Of a stretch of 64,000 bases of DNA, positions 11,411 through 20,729 are shown one piece after another; within the stretch, counting starts at the first letter, position 1; the number at the start of each line of letters is the position of its first letter. The stretch is from the NCBI GenBank assembly GCA_030549205.1, contig JAUKTV010000012.1:620001-684000 (forward strand), given 5' to 3'. Position numbers and translations under genes: made by a program. The stretch comes from Apiosordaria backusii (lineage: Eukaryota; Ascomycota; Sordariomycetes; Sordariales; Lasiosphaeriaceae). Under the pieces are notes generated by a model that saw only the letters and a program-made list of their open reading frames with translations, did not search any database and was not told the DNA's origin.

Positions 11411-12557
11411 GGGGGGAAGAGGGGGTGGGTGGGATGGTATGGATTTTGAATTGTAGGGAGGTGGGAATGGGGGAAAGGGGGATAGGATATCTGAGTTTTT
11501 TGGAGGGATGAAAATTGGATGGAGGTTATGATTTGTTTGTTCTCTTAGCAATGGAATGTTATTTCTGGCTACATTGGTTCATTTTTCGACCATAGTGAGC
11601 ACATTTGTTTGCGACCTACCCAGAAGGTAGCAGTTGACAGGCATTCCGTAATCGGTCAAGATCATATACCGGGTGGCTGGTTTGTAAACTCCAGGCTCGT
11701 AATGTTTGTGGGCACGGGATTCGAGTTGGGAACCTGATAACAACTTGCTTACAATCAGGTGCGAATAACATCAATCACCAAAGGCGCCTAAAGTTCAGCA
11801 ACTAGAAATTCTAGAACTAGTCACAAGGAAGATAACTCGAAAAGATTTCGTTTTAGGAGGGCGATAGCCAGACTCCTCAATATTTGATGCCGCCACCTTG
11901 GTCAGTCTGTAGTATGATGCCCCACCACATCAGTTTGAGCAAAATCTTGCGGCCCGTTCGCGTTCCTGGACCGTCGCCACCTCCGTAACGACTACCTTGT
12001 AAACGGTACCTACTTCGTTCACACCAGTCGAGTCTTCCGGAACGCCTCGCGCGCATTCGCGATAGAGATGCATTGTTGGCGCCAGGATCCCGTCCCCTGT
12101 CGGCGTAGACAAGGCAGAATGTTGGCGCGGATCGTTCGGGGCTGTGTCGAGGATGTGTGGTGCGGGCTCGCTCATGCCGTCTAACCCTACCTCCTCCCTT
12201 CTTCTCCCAACCCCAGAATCCCCTTCCTCTCTTTCTCATCATTCTTCCTACTCCTGACGTACTCCTTGGCTCTAGCTCACCATGACAGTACAACAACAGT
12301 TGCACTTCTCAAGGGTAGACCAGGAAAGCATCAATGCGCTCCTCTAAGATTACTTAGACAGCGCTATAAAGGAGGAGAGTAACGAGTAGCCTTCCGTTAC
12401 TTTAGGTATATAAGTAGGTAGAGTACGATAGAATATAGACTACCTGAACCGAGTGTATCTTCTCCCCCCTTCCTGGGCATTCCATAATATACCTAAACTA
12501 GATCTCGGCATTATACCTAGGTGTTGCGAGTTGAAATAAGAAGATGCCCCAAAGCAC
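11411..12557. other. Intergenic; AT-rich stretch with TAGGTA motifs near 12340-12520
   Basis: No supported gene. Minus-strand open frames at 11877-12305 lack features. The segment 12340-12520 is AT-rich with short TAGGTATATAAGTAGGTAG-type sequence. Confidence 0.4.
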
Positions 12558-13478
12558 CTACCACTCCTCCTCCACGTGCACCCCATTCACATCCCTCTTC
12601 TTCCACTCCACCCCCATCTCCCTACAAATCCCAACATACTCCCCCACGCGCTCTGCAATATACGCCTTCACCGCCGAGTACTGCCCGGTCAACCGATTCT
12701 GATCATCATTCATGTCCCCCTGATAGAAATGCGATTGCGTCTCCGCCTTCCTCGCCAGCGCAATCGTCTGACAAAAGAAATTCAGCGCCTGCCCGAAATC
12801 ATCCGCCAACACCTCCCGCTCATTCACGGCGCACGAGTCACTCCCCCCACCGGCCTTCTTGTTCAGCGAATTCACCCACGCGTTGCCAATCGGCACGCTG
12901 ACAAAGTTGACCGCAAGTCCCACCACGGCGCCCTGCAGGACGGCGTTGAGGTTGGCGTAGCCGTCGCGGCGGAAGTAGTCGCGTGCGGCGGCGGCGAGAG
13001 AGGTGCACGTGCCGGTGAAGGCGTTGGCGACGAAGATGGAGCCGACGGTGGCGGTCGAGGCGACAGCGCGGTAGCACCGGGCAACGCCGCCGCAGAAGTC
13101 GCGGGCTTGGAGCGTGCTGTTGCCGGGGGTGAGGGCGCCGGTGGTGGCGGTGTAGGTCCGGCGTGGAGTGTAGCCGGTGCTGTCGAATTCGACAATGGAG
13201 GGTTCTCCAGTGAAGCCTTCGGCGGCGAAGTCAAAGGCGTGGCCGGTGGCGGCGTCGACGTAGGTTGCCACGTGGCCGTAGCCGGGGGAGAGGTTGAGAG
13301 TGCGGGTGGGGAGAGTGGTCTTGATGTTGGGAAGGGCGACCTCTTGGGCGGCGACGGCGACGGAAAGGGCTCGGGGGACGGCTGTGCCCAGGGTGAGGCG
13401 GGGAAGGAGGAGGAGGAGGAGGGGGAGGGCTTTGGCGGCCAAGTTCATCATGGTTGCCGTGGTTTGAGCGTATCGCAT
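12558..13478 (-). CDS. Predicted secreted protein, function unknown
   Basis: A 306-residue intron-free frame. An N-terminal hydrophobic run (LPLLLLLLPRLTLG) is followed by small residues, typical of a signal peptide. M11 (at 13448) is an alternative start that would place the signal nearer the end. The mature part is Ala/Thr-rich with six cysteines (ARDFCGGVARCYRAV, FTGTCTSLA, GSDSCAVNE, LNFFCQTI, VGICREM), consistent with disulfides and an extracellular destination. There is no catalytic motif I recognise. GC-rich third positions give long shadow frames on the plus strand, but only this frame has a signal peptide and balanced composition. Confidence 0.65.
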   Translation of the reverse strand: MRYAQTTATMMNLAAKALPLLLLLLPRLTLGTAVPRALSVAVAAQEVALPNIKTTLPTRTLNLSPGYGHVATYVDAATGHAFDFAAEGFTGEPSIVEFDSTGYTPRRTYTATTGALTPGNSTLQARDFCGGVARCYRAVASTATVGSIFVANAFTGTCTSLAAAARDYFRRDGYANLNAVLQGAVVGLAVNFVSVPIGNAWVNSLNKKAGGGSDSCAVNEREVLADDFGQALNFFCQTIALARKAETQSHFYQGDMNDDQNRLTGQYSAVKAYIAERVGEYVGICREMGVEWKKRDVNGVHVEEEW

Positions 13479-14012
13479 AGATGATCACTTCAAGTCGAGG
13501 GTTGGTTGTACGATGTTGCCCAAGGATCAGATTGTTGGTATTCTCTACTGGCTTTATATATCCGAGTCAACATCGAGGTTTTAGCAGTTCTCATTGACTC
13601 CCAAGAGTCGTCATCCTTTACCGATCTCTAGGTTGCCTTGCCGGGTCTTCGGATACCCCGGACTCGTATTCATTTCTTGGTGTTGCTGTTGGTTCCAAGT
13701 TGATACCTAGGTAGGTAATAATGTCACCGGGCATCCATCATCGTTTTCTCTCTGGCTCAGCCTATGCTGTTGGTCACAGTTTGGGTAGGGTGTTCAGGCT
13801 AGGTAGGCAGGTGACACACGCAACCTATAGGAAGTTCGCCAGGCTGCAAGGCCCAACACGCTTGGCGGGATCCGGGTGATTGGCTCGCAGACATATAAAA
13901 CTGCGGCCGCTTCACAATCCGCCAACGAACCCCCCTTTCCAGAGCATTTAACAAACGCATCCATCCCAACAAATCCCAAGACCATCCTAAGGCACAGCAT
14001 CCAACCACAGCC
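13479..14012. other. Divergent intergenic region
   Basis: Carries the promoters of the secreted-protein gene (-) and the small membrane-protein gene (+). A TTTATATA box lies near 13552-13560 for the minus gene and ACATATAAA near 13891 for the plus gene. Confidence 0.45.
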
Positions 14013-14495
14013 ATGTCCACCGACAATGGAACCCTCGACGAGTTCACATCAAAGCCCATCTTTTGGATACTAGGATTCCTGGCGATCGTTTCCTGGATCG
14101 TCACAATCATCAGGGCACCGAGCCAGGCACCGAAATCTTACGATACCAGGCGGCCGCACTGGACGAAATGGCTCATACCTTACGTCACTTCACGACCACG
14201 GCAGCTACTCTTCGCGTTGCTTTATCTTGGTGTCTTTGGGACGCAGGTCTTGATGGTACGCTGGGCTGGGATTACAGGGGTGAGATGGATTCAGGCCATG
14301 TTTGACCTCTGGCCGGCTCAGGGAGGTTGGGCGACGCAAAGTCATTATTCTGTGTCGACCCTGGTTTTAATTCTCATGGTGGTTGGCGCTGTTCTCGTTG
14401 GGGTGTTGATGGCTGTCTGCCAGTTCCTATGTGTCTTGGAGTTGATGCTTTTCAACCCTGATGCCGGGAGAGGAGAGAAGCGAGAGAAGAGATGA
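14013..14495 (+). CDS. Small three-helix membrane protein, unknown
   Basis: A 160-residue single exon with ATG at 14013. Three hydrophobic segments are visible: WILGFLAIVSWIVTII (about residues 18-33), QLLFALLYLGVFGTQVLMV (about 64-82) and VLILMVVGAVLVGVLMAVCQFLCVL (about 118-142). The tail is charged (GRGEKREKR). A TATA-like ACATATAAA about 120 bases upstream supports the start. No family recognised. Confidence 0.6.
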   Translation: MSTDNGTLDEFTSKPIFWILGFLAIVSWIVTIIRAPSQAPKSYDTRRPHWTKWLIPYVTSRPRQLLFALLYLGVFGTQVLMVRWAGITGVRWIQAMFDLWPAQGGWATQSHYSVSTLVLILMVVGAVLVGVLMAVCQFLCVLELMLFNPDAGRGEKREKR

Positions 14496-14901
14496 AGGAT
14501 TTATGTTCTGTCTCCACCACCCAAACCAACATCAGATCACTATGAGGTAGCATGAGCTAATTGTTGCGAAGAGGGGAGTGTGCGAAGAGGTTAGGATCGT
14601 CATAGCTATCCCTAGACGTATCACATGCCAATCCTTTCTTTTTTCTATTGGTTTCTCTCTTTCTCCCTGGAAGGACGGATTGATCAAGGTTGCGCGCAAC
14701 TATCTCGTCGTGCATGGTAATATTACGCGGATATAAGAGGCCCAAGTCGCGCATAATTACTTCCCGTAGCTCCACTGTCGCAATAGTCCACACGATCTCT
14801 AAGAGCATAACAGAACCCAGCGATTCCATTCCTTACTACCTATACAGAGGGCACCTCCAATCTCCCAAACACCTTACCTTGGAAATCCACCATATCCTAC
14901 A
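14496..14901. other. Intergenic, 0.4 kb
   Basis: No gene or repeat recognised; the right part is promoter of the cysteine-rich protein gene. Confidence 0.4.
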
Positions 14902-15381
14902 ATGAAGTTTGATCATATTCGGGTGTTTGTCCTCCTGTCAACTAGTTCGGTACCACGCGTCTTTGCAGGGTGCGAATGCTGGTGGGAAGGCACAGCCCCA
15001 TTCTGTGACTCCTCGTGTCCTTCGGACTCGCGAAGCACTGGAATTTTTAGCGATTCCGGTGACGGGGGGAGCTGCATCACCGGGCAAAAGCAGAAATGTG
15101 TACGTTGCGGCCCTAATATTGCCGAGAAGCCTTGTTGCATCCCGACTCATACCTGCGCTACCTGCCAAACGTTTTTGGGCATTGGCGTCATGGTTTGCCA
15201 TGAAGTCGTTACGGATGTTCCGCCAGTTGAGTGCGGGACACACATCTGTGGGGTGTGTATCGGTTCCGGCTCATCACCAAACCTCTGTGCGCCAGGGGTG
15301 AAGTATGAGGAGTGGACTCCGCCCCGGCCTGGGGATGCTAATCCCACGCCGTGGAATCCGTTTACTTTGCTTCCCTCGTAG
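14902..15381 (+). CDS. Small cysteine-rich secreted protein (effector-like)
   Basis: 159 residues, single exon, ATG at 14902. It has an N-terminal signal peptide (VFVLLSTSSVPRVFAG) and a mature part with 17 cysteines, including CECWWEG, CDSSCP, CVRCGP, KPCCIP, CATCQ and CGTHICGVC. Length, cysteine density and secretion signal match small secreted proteins of ascomycetes, which may be effectors, antimicrobial proteins or wall proteins. No specific family is recognised. The downstream GTGAGTACT at 15421 lies after the stop and need not be used. Confidence 0.65.
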   Translation: MKFDHIRVFVLLSTSSVPRVFAGCECWWEGTAPFCDSSCPSDSRSTGIFSDSGDGGSCITGQKQKCVRCGPNIAEKPCCIPTHTCATCQTFLGIGVMVCHEVVTDVPPVECGTHICGVCIGSGSSPNLCAPGVKYEEWTPPRPGDANPTPWNPFTLLPS

Positions 15382-16177
15382 GGGAAACATGGACGCTGTT
15401 CCTCACCGAAGTTCTGGCCTGGTGAGTACTCTATGTGCTTCGGCGAGCTTGAGGACAATTCTCAGCTGATGCATTTACATCCAGGTAAGAAGCGATTTTC
15501 CCGACGGAAAATTGGGTCTATCGTCGGGATATTTTTGCACAATGTTTTCTTGAGGATATTGATAAGAGGAACTGGGAGCTGAAGATGTACAGAAGATGTA
15601 CAGAAGATATACAGAATGCATAGCACTGTGTAAAGTTCGGTCGAGGGAAATATTTTGCCGTTTTCGGACTTGCTTACAGGGTTTGGTTAAACAAGGTGTG
15701 TGGTTAACTAACCGATTATAAGCTCGCCTAGCAGAGAAAGTAAAATTCTGATAAATTTAAAAAAAATTAAATACCTATTCTTGATTTGAACTCGAAGTTC
15801 AAACTGAACTAATGACAAAAAATGGGCGCTTCTTGTTATACCAATTGGCCATGAAGACCAAGCCTGTGTGTCCGAAGACGTCTAAGCTTGTCGGAATTTG
15901 CTCCCATAAGCCACGCCTCGATACGCGTTTTCCACCGTTTAATCCTCAGATCGCGTTTCCAACACGTGACCTAAGCTTTACTGAGTTAGCAATCTGAACC
16001 CAAAAAGGAGTTGACTACCCGGTCTAGATTCACGTTCACGCCCTCCCTATAAGAACGACAGCTTTTGGGCTTCGTTGTGGTTCAAAGGGTGCGGTTTCTT
16101 GTCTTTATAGCTACTAGTTCTGGGCCCTTCTGAGCAGACACGGAACTTTTATGGGCAAAAGATTAACAAAAGTGAAC
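15382..16177. other. AT-rich intergenic region with short repeats
   Basis: No supported gene. AT-rich around 15700-15800. Contains the 12-base tandem repeat listed separately. Confidence 0.45.
15581..15612. repeat. Short tandem repeat, about 12-base unit, nearly 3 copies
   Basis: GAAGATGTACA recurs three times with a one-base spacer, the last copy with a G-to-A change (GAAGATATACA). Microsatellite-like, non-coding. Confidence 0.7.
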
Positions 16178-16291
16178 TGACAACTGTGAGATTCGAACTC
16201 ACGCCTCTTGCGAGAGTAGAATGCACCGCTCATTACTGAGCAGAAGATATTATCTTGAGTCTACCGCCTTAGACCGCTCGGCCAAGTTGCC
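16178..16291 (-). tRNA. tRNA-Leu (anticodon CAA) with intron and long variable arm
   Basis: Read on the minus strand. The acceptor stem GGCAACT pairs with AGTTGTC (one G-U pair). The A box is TGGCCGAGCGGTC. The anticodon stem GTAGA/TCTAC encloses CTCAAG then about 32 intron bases beginning after position 37, so the anticodon is CAA. A long class-II variable arm (CTCGCAAGAG) and T arm GTTCGAATC follow. An intron at 37/38 in tRNA-Leu(CAA) is a known eukaryotic feature. Length with intron is 114 bases. Confidence 0.92.
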
Positions 16292-16759
16292 TGTTGATTG
16301 ATGTTTGGATGGGTCAGAAATAGGCGTCACAACCTACACCCAGCCTCCTCCACAAATGGTTACGACGAAATAACTCCAAACAACATTGTAACTGTGTGAT
16401 GTTGAATGTCATTTTGGGGTTGTTTTTATTGGGGTCGATATCTATTTTGATGCACAGTATGCTCCAGGTTGCGCTCTTGTGACCATCATCTTATCATCAT
16501 GATCCACACGGTGAATAAGAGTAACAATTTGCATACCTAAGTGAATTGCTCCCCTTTCTCAGCAGGGGACGGAGCAACGTATTCACTACAACACTCACAC
16601 AGATGCAACTATTTTCTCTCTGCCCTATTTCCCTCCTCGCCTATTATCCCACCTCCAGCTACCATCAAACATCACAGCCCTGCTTGAGAACATTCTCACA
16701 CCCCCCCCCCGAAACAGCAATAACCACAGCGGCAATCGACATAACAACCTACTTCCACC
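16292..16759. other. Intergenic upstream of the first array gene
   Basis: Contains a pyrimidine-rich leader just before 16760, including a C10 run near 16700-16710. No separate gene. Confidence 0.4.
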
Positions 16760-17320
16760 ATGCCAGCCAAAGAAATCTTCCACTGGCCCTCCATCAAGCC
16801 CAAACTCCTCACCCCCGAGGGCCGCCTCATATTCGAGGACTCCATCTACCCCGACATCGCCTGGGACGTCCTCGCCGAAGCTGCCAAGCGCCACCACCTG
16901 CAGGACATGCACGACGACGCCTGGAAGCATTTGCAAACTGCCAAAGACATCAGGGACAACGGGCCGGGGGGTTACGATGGGGAGATGCAGTTTGCGTTCT
17001 TTTTTGTGCTGGCTGCTATGATCAAGGTGCAGCTTAAGGTGCAGGAGAGGAATATCGCTGCTGGGGGGAATGGGAATGGGAAGGGGGACAAGAGTCCTGG
17101 GGGAATGAGTACGTTGAGTGAGGGGGAGAGTATGGAGTTTGGTGAGTAGTTAATGGAGGGGGGCATCATGGATGGGAGGGGAAATGAGGCTGATGATGTG
17201 ATAGTTATGATTGATATGGAGGAGCTGAGGGCTATTATGCCTGATGGGGTGCGGACTGGGAGTTCGAAGGGCGTTTTGAGGAAGGTTGCTGGGTGGGTGT
17301 TTGGGAAGGCGAAGAAATGA
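16760..17320 (+). CDS. Array gene 1: FDW-family member (divergent)
   Basis: 165 residues from exons 16760-17141 and 17205-17320. The N-terminus reads KEIFHWPSI, matching the N-I-F-D-W-x-x-I start of the later array genes. The central part HHLQDMHDDAWKHLQTAKDI aligns with their L-x-x-L-L-x-D-C-x-x-M-L block, and YDGEMQFAFFFVLAAMIKVQ with their FF...I helix. The intron interrupts GAG TTT G in phase 1, the same place and phase as intron 2 of the other members; without splicing the frame stops at GTGAGTAG. A Gly/Asn/Lys-rich linker precedes the intron. It lacks the C-terminal D-W-D-V block. Function unknown; no signal peptide or membrane helix, so probably intracellular. Confidence 0.65.
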
Positions 17321-17999
17321 GGCAAGAGTGTTGAGGGAGGAAGGACGCTGGCAGTCACAATCTTGGTGGGACTGATTGCTCGAGGTACGGTAGACGACCA
17401 CTGCATTTGACAATTTCAGGCGACGTGTTTATCCGATGAGTCTTTTGCGCAACTCACGACGACTTGTGTCTCGTGCCTCCGAAGATGTGTCTGTGAGCCT
17501 ACTCTGAGCAGAGTAACCAAAGCCCAGCCCAACATCAAGAAGAGTTAATACCAAGCTTTATTGTTTGTCCTTCCAGTGGAAACCTTGTCCCAGACTTCTC
17601 GCGTTTGTGGTACGGCTTTAAACTGTCAAAGTTTGAAGCCTTTGTGGCAGGAAGTTAATAGGTCCCAATGTGCAACATACAAGCAACTCCCAATGGATGC
17701 GTCCTGTCATTTCTGGACCATAGGTCAGTCGACGTTTGTCTCTTTGACAGTCATAAGGCAGACCAGTAACAGGTCCAACATTCTTATGCCTTCAGTCATC
17801 ACCAAACTTCTCTTCTGATCTTTCACTACCAAGCATAAAACGCCTCAAACTAACTTTCCACTGATGCTCTAAACTTTACCGCAGCCTCATCTTGAAAAAA
17901 GTATTTAACGGAGGATATGGACTGATCTTCGACTCCCCCATCAAATCGATCCAATACTCTCTCCGCCGTTTTCCAAAGCACCAGTCGCGCGATCACGAG
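17321..17999. other. Spacer between array genes 1 and 2
   Basis: About 680 bases; no supported gene. An 85-codon open stretch at 17561-17818 has no features. Confidence 0.4.
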
Positions 18000-18849
18000 A
18001 TGGCATCCACACAGCGCACCCGAAAAGACTGGCCTATGTACCCTCTCGACTCAGACTTTTTCCCCTGGCCACAGATGCGAAAATATTTTCTGCCTGCGAC
18101 CTCAGGGACGCTCGGTTTGATCGATTTGGAGCACTATGAGGCCGTGGCGCTCGACAGGTACTGCGACTTAAGGGTGAACCATAAGCAATACACCCTCCAA
18201 GCGATCCTCGACGACGTGGTGGAGCTAAAGGACGCAGTGCGCGCGGAGATCATGAAGTACGCGCGCGCGTGCGAGGAACTTGAAAGAGTGAACTGGCGCA
18301 CCCGAGAACCGGAGAAACAATCACTTGAAGCCGAGTCTGCCAACATCACAGAAGGATTGGATTACACTCAGGAAGAGGCTTGGGAGCTTCTCGTCCAGTG
18401 TACCTTTTATGGTGTGATGACATCTGTCATTGAAGGTTCGTCCGCCTAAATACCTATTGAGGTTTTCCCCAAGACCAGAAACGATACTGACCAACTCAAC
18501 AGCGGACAGGGACGAAGACCGCGACTGGGTCGATCTCACTCAAGAGGCTAAAGAAGCAAGGGTCAAGGTCAAGGTGGAGAGAGAAATTGGATTTCGTATG
18601 TCCCACTCCGTGTTTTCCATTGTTGACCATGAGAGAATAATCACTGACGAGTTTTATCTTGCAGTCATGGTCGACAGACCAAACTCAGAAGAGAGTGATA
18701 AGCAGACAAGCCCCCAGGGTCGTCCATCGGCACAAAAAGAACGACGATCGACACTGAGTGAGTGGATGGAGAGGATAGGGCTGACGGAGCAACTTGGGGG
18801 TGCTGAGGCCATCGAGAAGGCGTTTCCGTGGATTCGTAGAAATTCATGA
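18000..18849 (+). CDS. Array gene 2: FDW-family member (most divergent)
   Basis: 237 residues from exons 18000-18435, 18503-18595 and 18665-18849. DFFPWPQM stands where other members have N-[IV]-F-D-W-x-x-I. YTLQAILDDVVELKDAV aligns with the central L-x-x-L-L-x-D block (Cys and Met lost). EEAWELLVQCTFYGVMTSVIEA is in the place of the FF...I helix. The intron after ...VIE is in phase 1 as elsewhere. The C-terminal part is charged (KVKVEREIGF, then a Ser/Arg-rich linker and STLSEWMERIGLTEQL). Membership rests on order of motifs and intron phase, so it is an inference; gene reality is better supported than family membership. Confidence 0.6.
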
Positions 18850-19950
18850 CAAAATATTCTTGACCAAATTTTCTTCTTGAAAACTTTGTTTGTTTCACGT
18901 GAAAGTTCGCAACAAAAAAGAAAAAAGAGAAAAAGTCAAAAACGCCACAAAAAGGGAAACACGTGCCAGCCAAATCCCCCAGTCCCACCATCCCCCAGCG
19001 CGGCCTATAGCAGTGAGAACATAGGGGACAACGCCACCAGGAGAATCTGTAGTCGCTATAGAGAGCGCCCACCCCAGGAATTGAACCTGTGATGTTTGCG
19101 ATCCATATGTAGGGCACTCTAGGCGAGTGCCAGACCACATGGCCACACACAGTTGTGTTTGAATTGCTGGAAGGAGCAGCGAGGTTCGCTCTTATCAAAG
19201 GCGATTGTGAGGTGGGTCGGGCCCTCCTTGACATTTGCTTGTGTACCCGCACATTGACTTGGACGATGCAGACTCTTTCACTGCGTTTCTCCCCTTTGAC
19301 ATATTCTTGCTTTGCCAAGGCCAGTATATGAGACCCAGTCGACTCCCTGTCTCATCCCTCTTGCTACCCATCACTTCGATGCCTTCATCCTGCATCAATA
19401 CCTACCTCTTCGGAAAGTCGTATGTGGCCAGCAGGATAATTTCAGGGTCATTGAGGGCCAACAACCTGCTCCTCTGCCGGTTATCATTGCCTCAGTCCCC
19501 AGTACCTACTTTGCGAATGACAACTTTGATCATACTTGGTTCACAGGTGCTTAAGCCAGCCTTGTCTGGATTTTGTAGATTGGCTGTTAGTTTCAGATCT
19601 CTTAACAGTCTGTCTATTGGTGAAGTTTCCAAGCTTGAGTTAGTGTTTTGTTCTATTGGTGTGTTGCATTTGTCCCACCAGCCATTGGGTGCCCCGTGCA
19701 ATGACGGGTAGATCGGATGAAGACAAGCAGATACCTACCTCTTATCGCTCAACCATTCTCGATAAGAGAATCCCTCTGGTAGCCTACGACTTTCATCCTC
19801 TGAATCTGTGCCCTCTATTGCCCACTTCCTTCGAAAAACACAGATGGACATCGATCTGTTGGAAGACACCCGGGTAGCAAAACGACCATCAAGATCCGGC
19901 ACGACGACCAATTTCTCGTTCTCAATTGTCCAACCGTTCCAAAAAGCGCC
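18850..19950. other. Spacer between array genes 2 and 3
   Basis: 1.1 kb. Contains the tRNA-like element at 19066-19147; otherwise no supported gene (an open stretch at 19235-19711 is featureless). Confidence 0.4.
19066..19147 (-). pseudogene. tRNA-like sequence with A and B boxes (degenerate)
   Basis: On the minus strand an A-box-like TGGCCATGTGG (19135-19145) and a B-box-like GGTTCAATTCC (19077-19087) are correctly ordered and spaced. Between them is a hairpin GCACT/AGTGC with a 7-base loop. The acceptor ends do not pair and position 33 of the loop is not T, so it is not a standard tRNA. It could be a tRNA pseudogene or the head of a SINE. Confidence 0.35.
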
Positions 19951-20729
19951 ATGGCTGGTATGTTTTTCTTTGGATTATCTTCAATACGCCCTGTGCTAAC
20001 CGTCTTCCCCGCCCAAAACAGACCACGACGTCAACTTCGTTAAACTTGCCCTCATGAGTATGATCACCTCTCCATTACACTCGTTCTTCAAAAGTTTTCT
20101 TGGTTCTAACCAGAATTCATTCCTCTCAGCGGCCGAGATCGACACGCTGCTCAGCCGTGACCCACTCGCCACTGAGGACGAGCTGTTCATCGTCGCGCAG
20201 GATACCGTTCATACACTTCACTTCGATGGCGGGATCCCTATTGATGTCCTGCTTCGCGATGCCAAGAAATTGTGGGCGGAAGTCAAGTCCCCCTGGGTCT
20301 ATGGAAAAGGCATTGACAGGACGGGTGTCCCGAATATCTTTGTAGCAAAACAGATCCTCCTATACATGATGGCAGCTATTGCTGATGGTAAGTACAAAGA
20401 TATACAAGCGTATATGTCGAGAAGAGTCGAACAAGTCACTGATTCAGGTCATAGGCTATATGCATGGCCAACTCCTGAATATGAGTAATATCGCCAACGT
20501 GCTGCGCGCGAATAATGTTTATGGTATGTACGCGGGATATCCTTCGGATATAGGACGCATGTCTAACCATGGTTACTGTTGAACAGGGCCAGACGTAATT
20601 GCCAAGGTAGAGGCAGCCAAGAAGGCGACAGAGAAGAGGATCGAGGAGGAGAGAGCGAAGGGGCGGACACCCCTCGGCGACAAGGTGGATGACATTCTCG
20701 AGGATTGCCGGGATTGTGAGATGATGTAG
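19951..20729 (+). CDS. Array gene 3: FDW-family member (divergent, five exons)
   Basis: 170 residues from exons 19951-19957, 20022-20057, 20130-20387, 20455-20523 and 20587-20729. Every intron is phase 1. GIPIDVLLRDAKKLW clearly aligns with the array block (compare VPLDILLRDCNVML in gene 5; here Cys becomes Ala), and NIFVAKQILLYMMAAIADG with the FF...I helix. The N-terminal F-D-W is replaced by MADHDVNFVKLAL. The C-terminus is Lys/Glu-rich and ends in DCRDCEMM. The acceptor CATAG at 20450-20454 is chosen over the nearer TTCAG because only it keeps frame. A cytoplasmic protein of unknown function. Confidence 0.6.

Noticed and set aside
12576..13484. 302-codon plus-strand frame opposite the secreted-protein gene
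   Set aside because: Shadow frame caused by GC-rich third positions; it is glycine/valine-rich without motifs, while the minus frame has a signal peptide.
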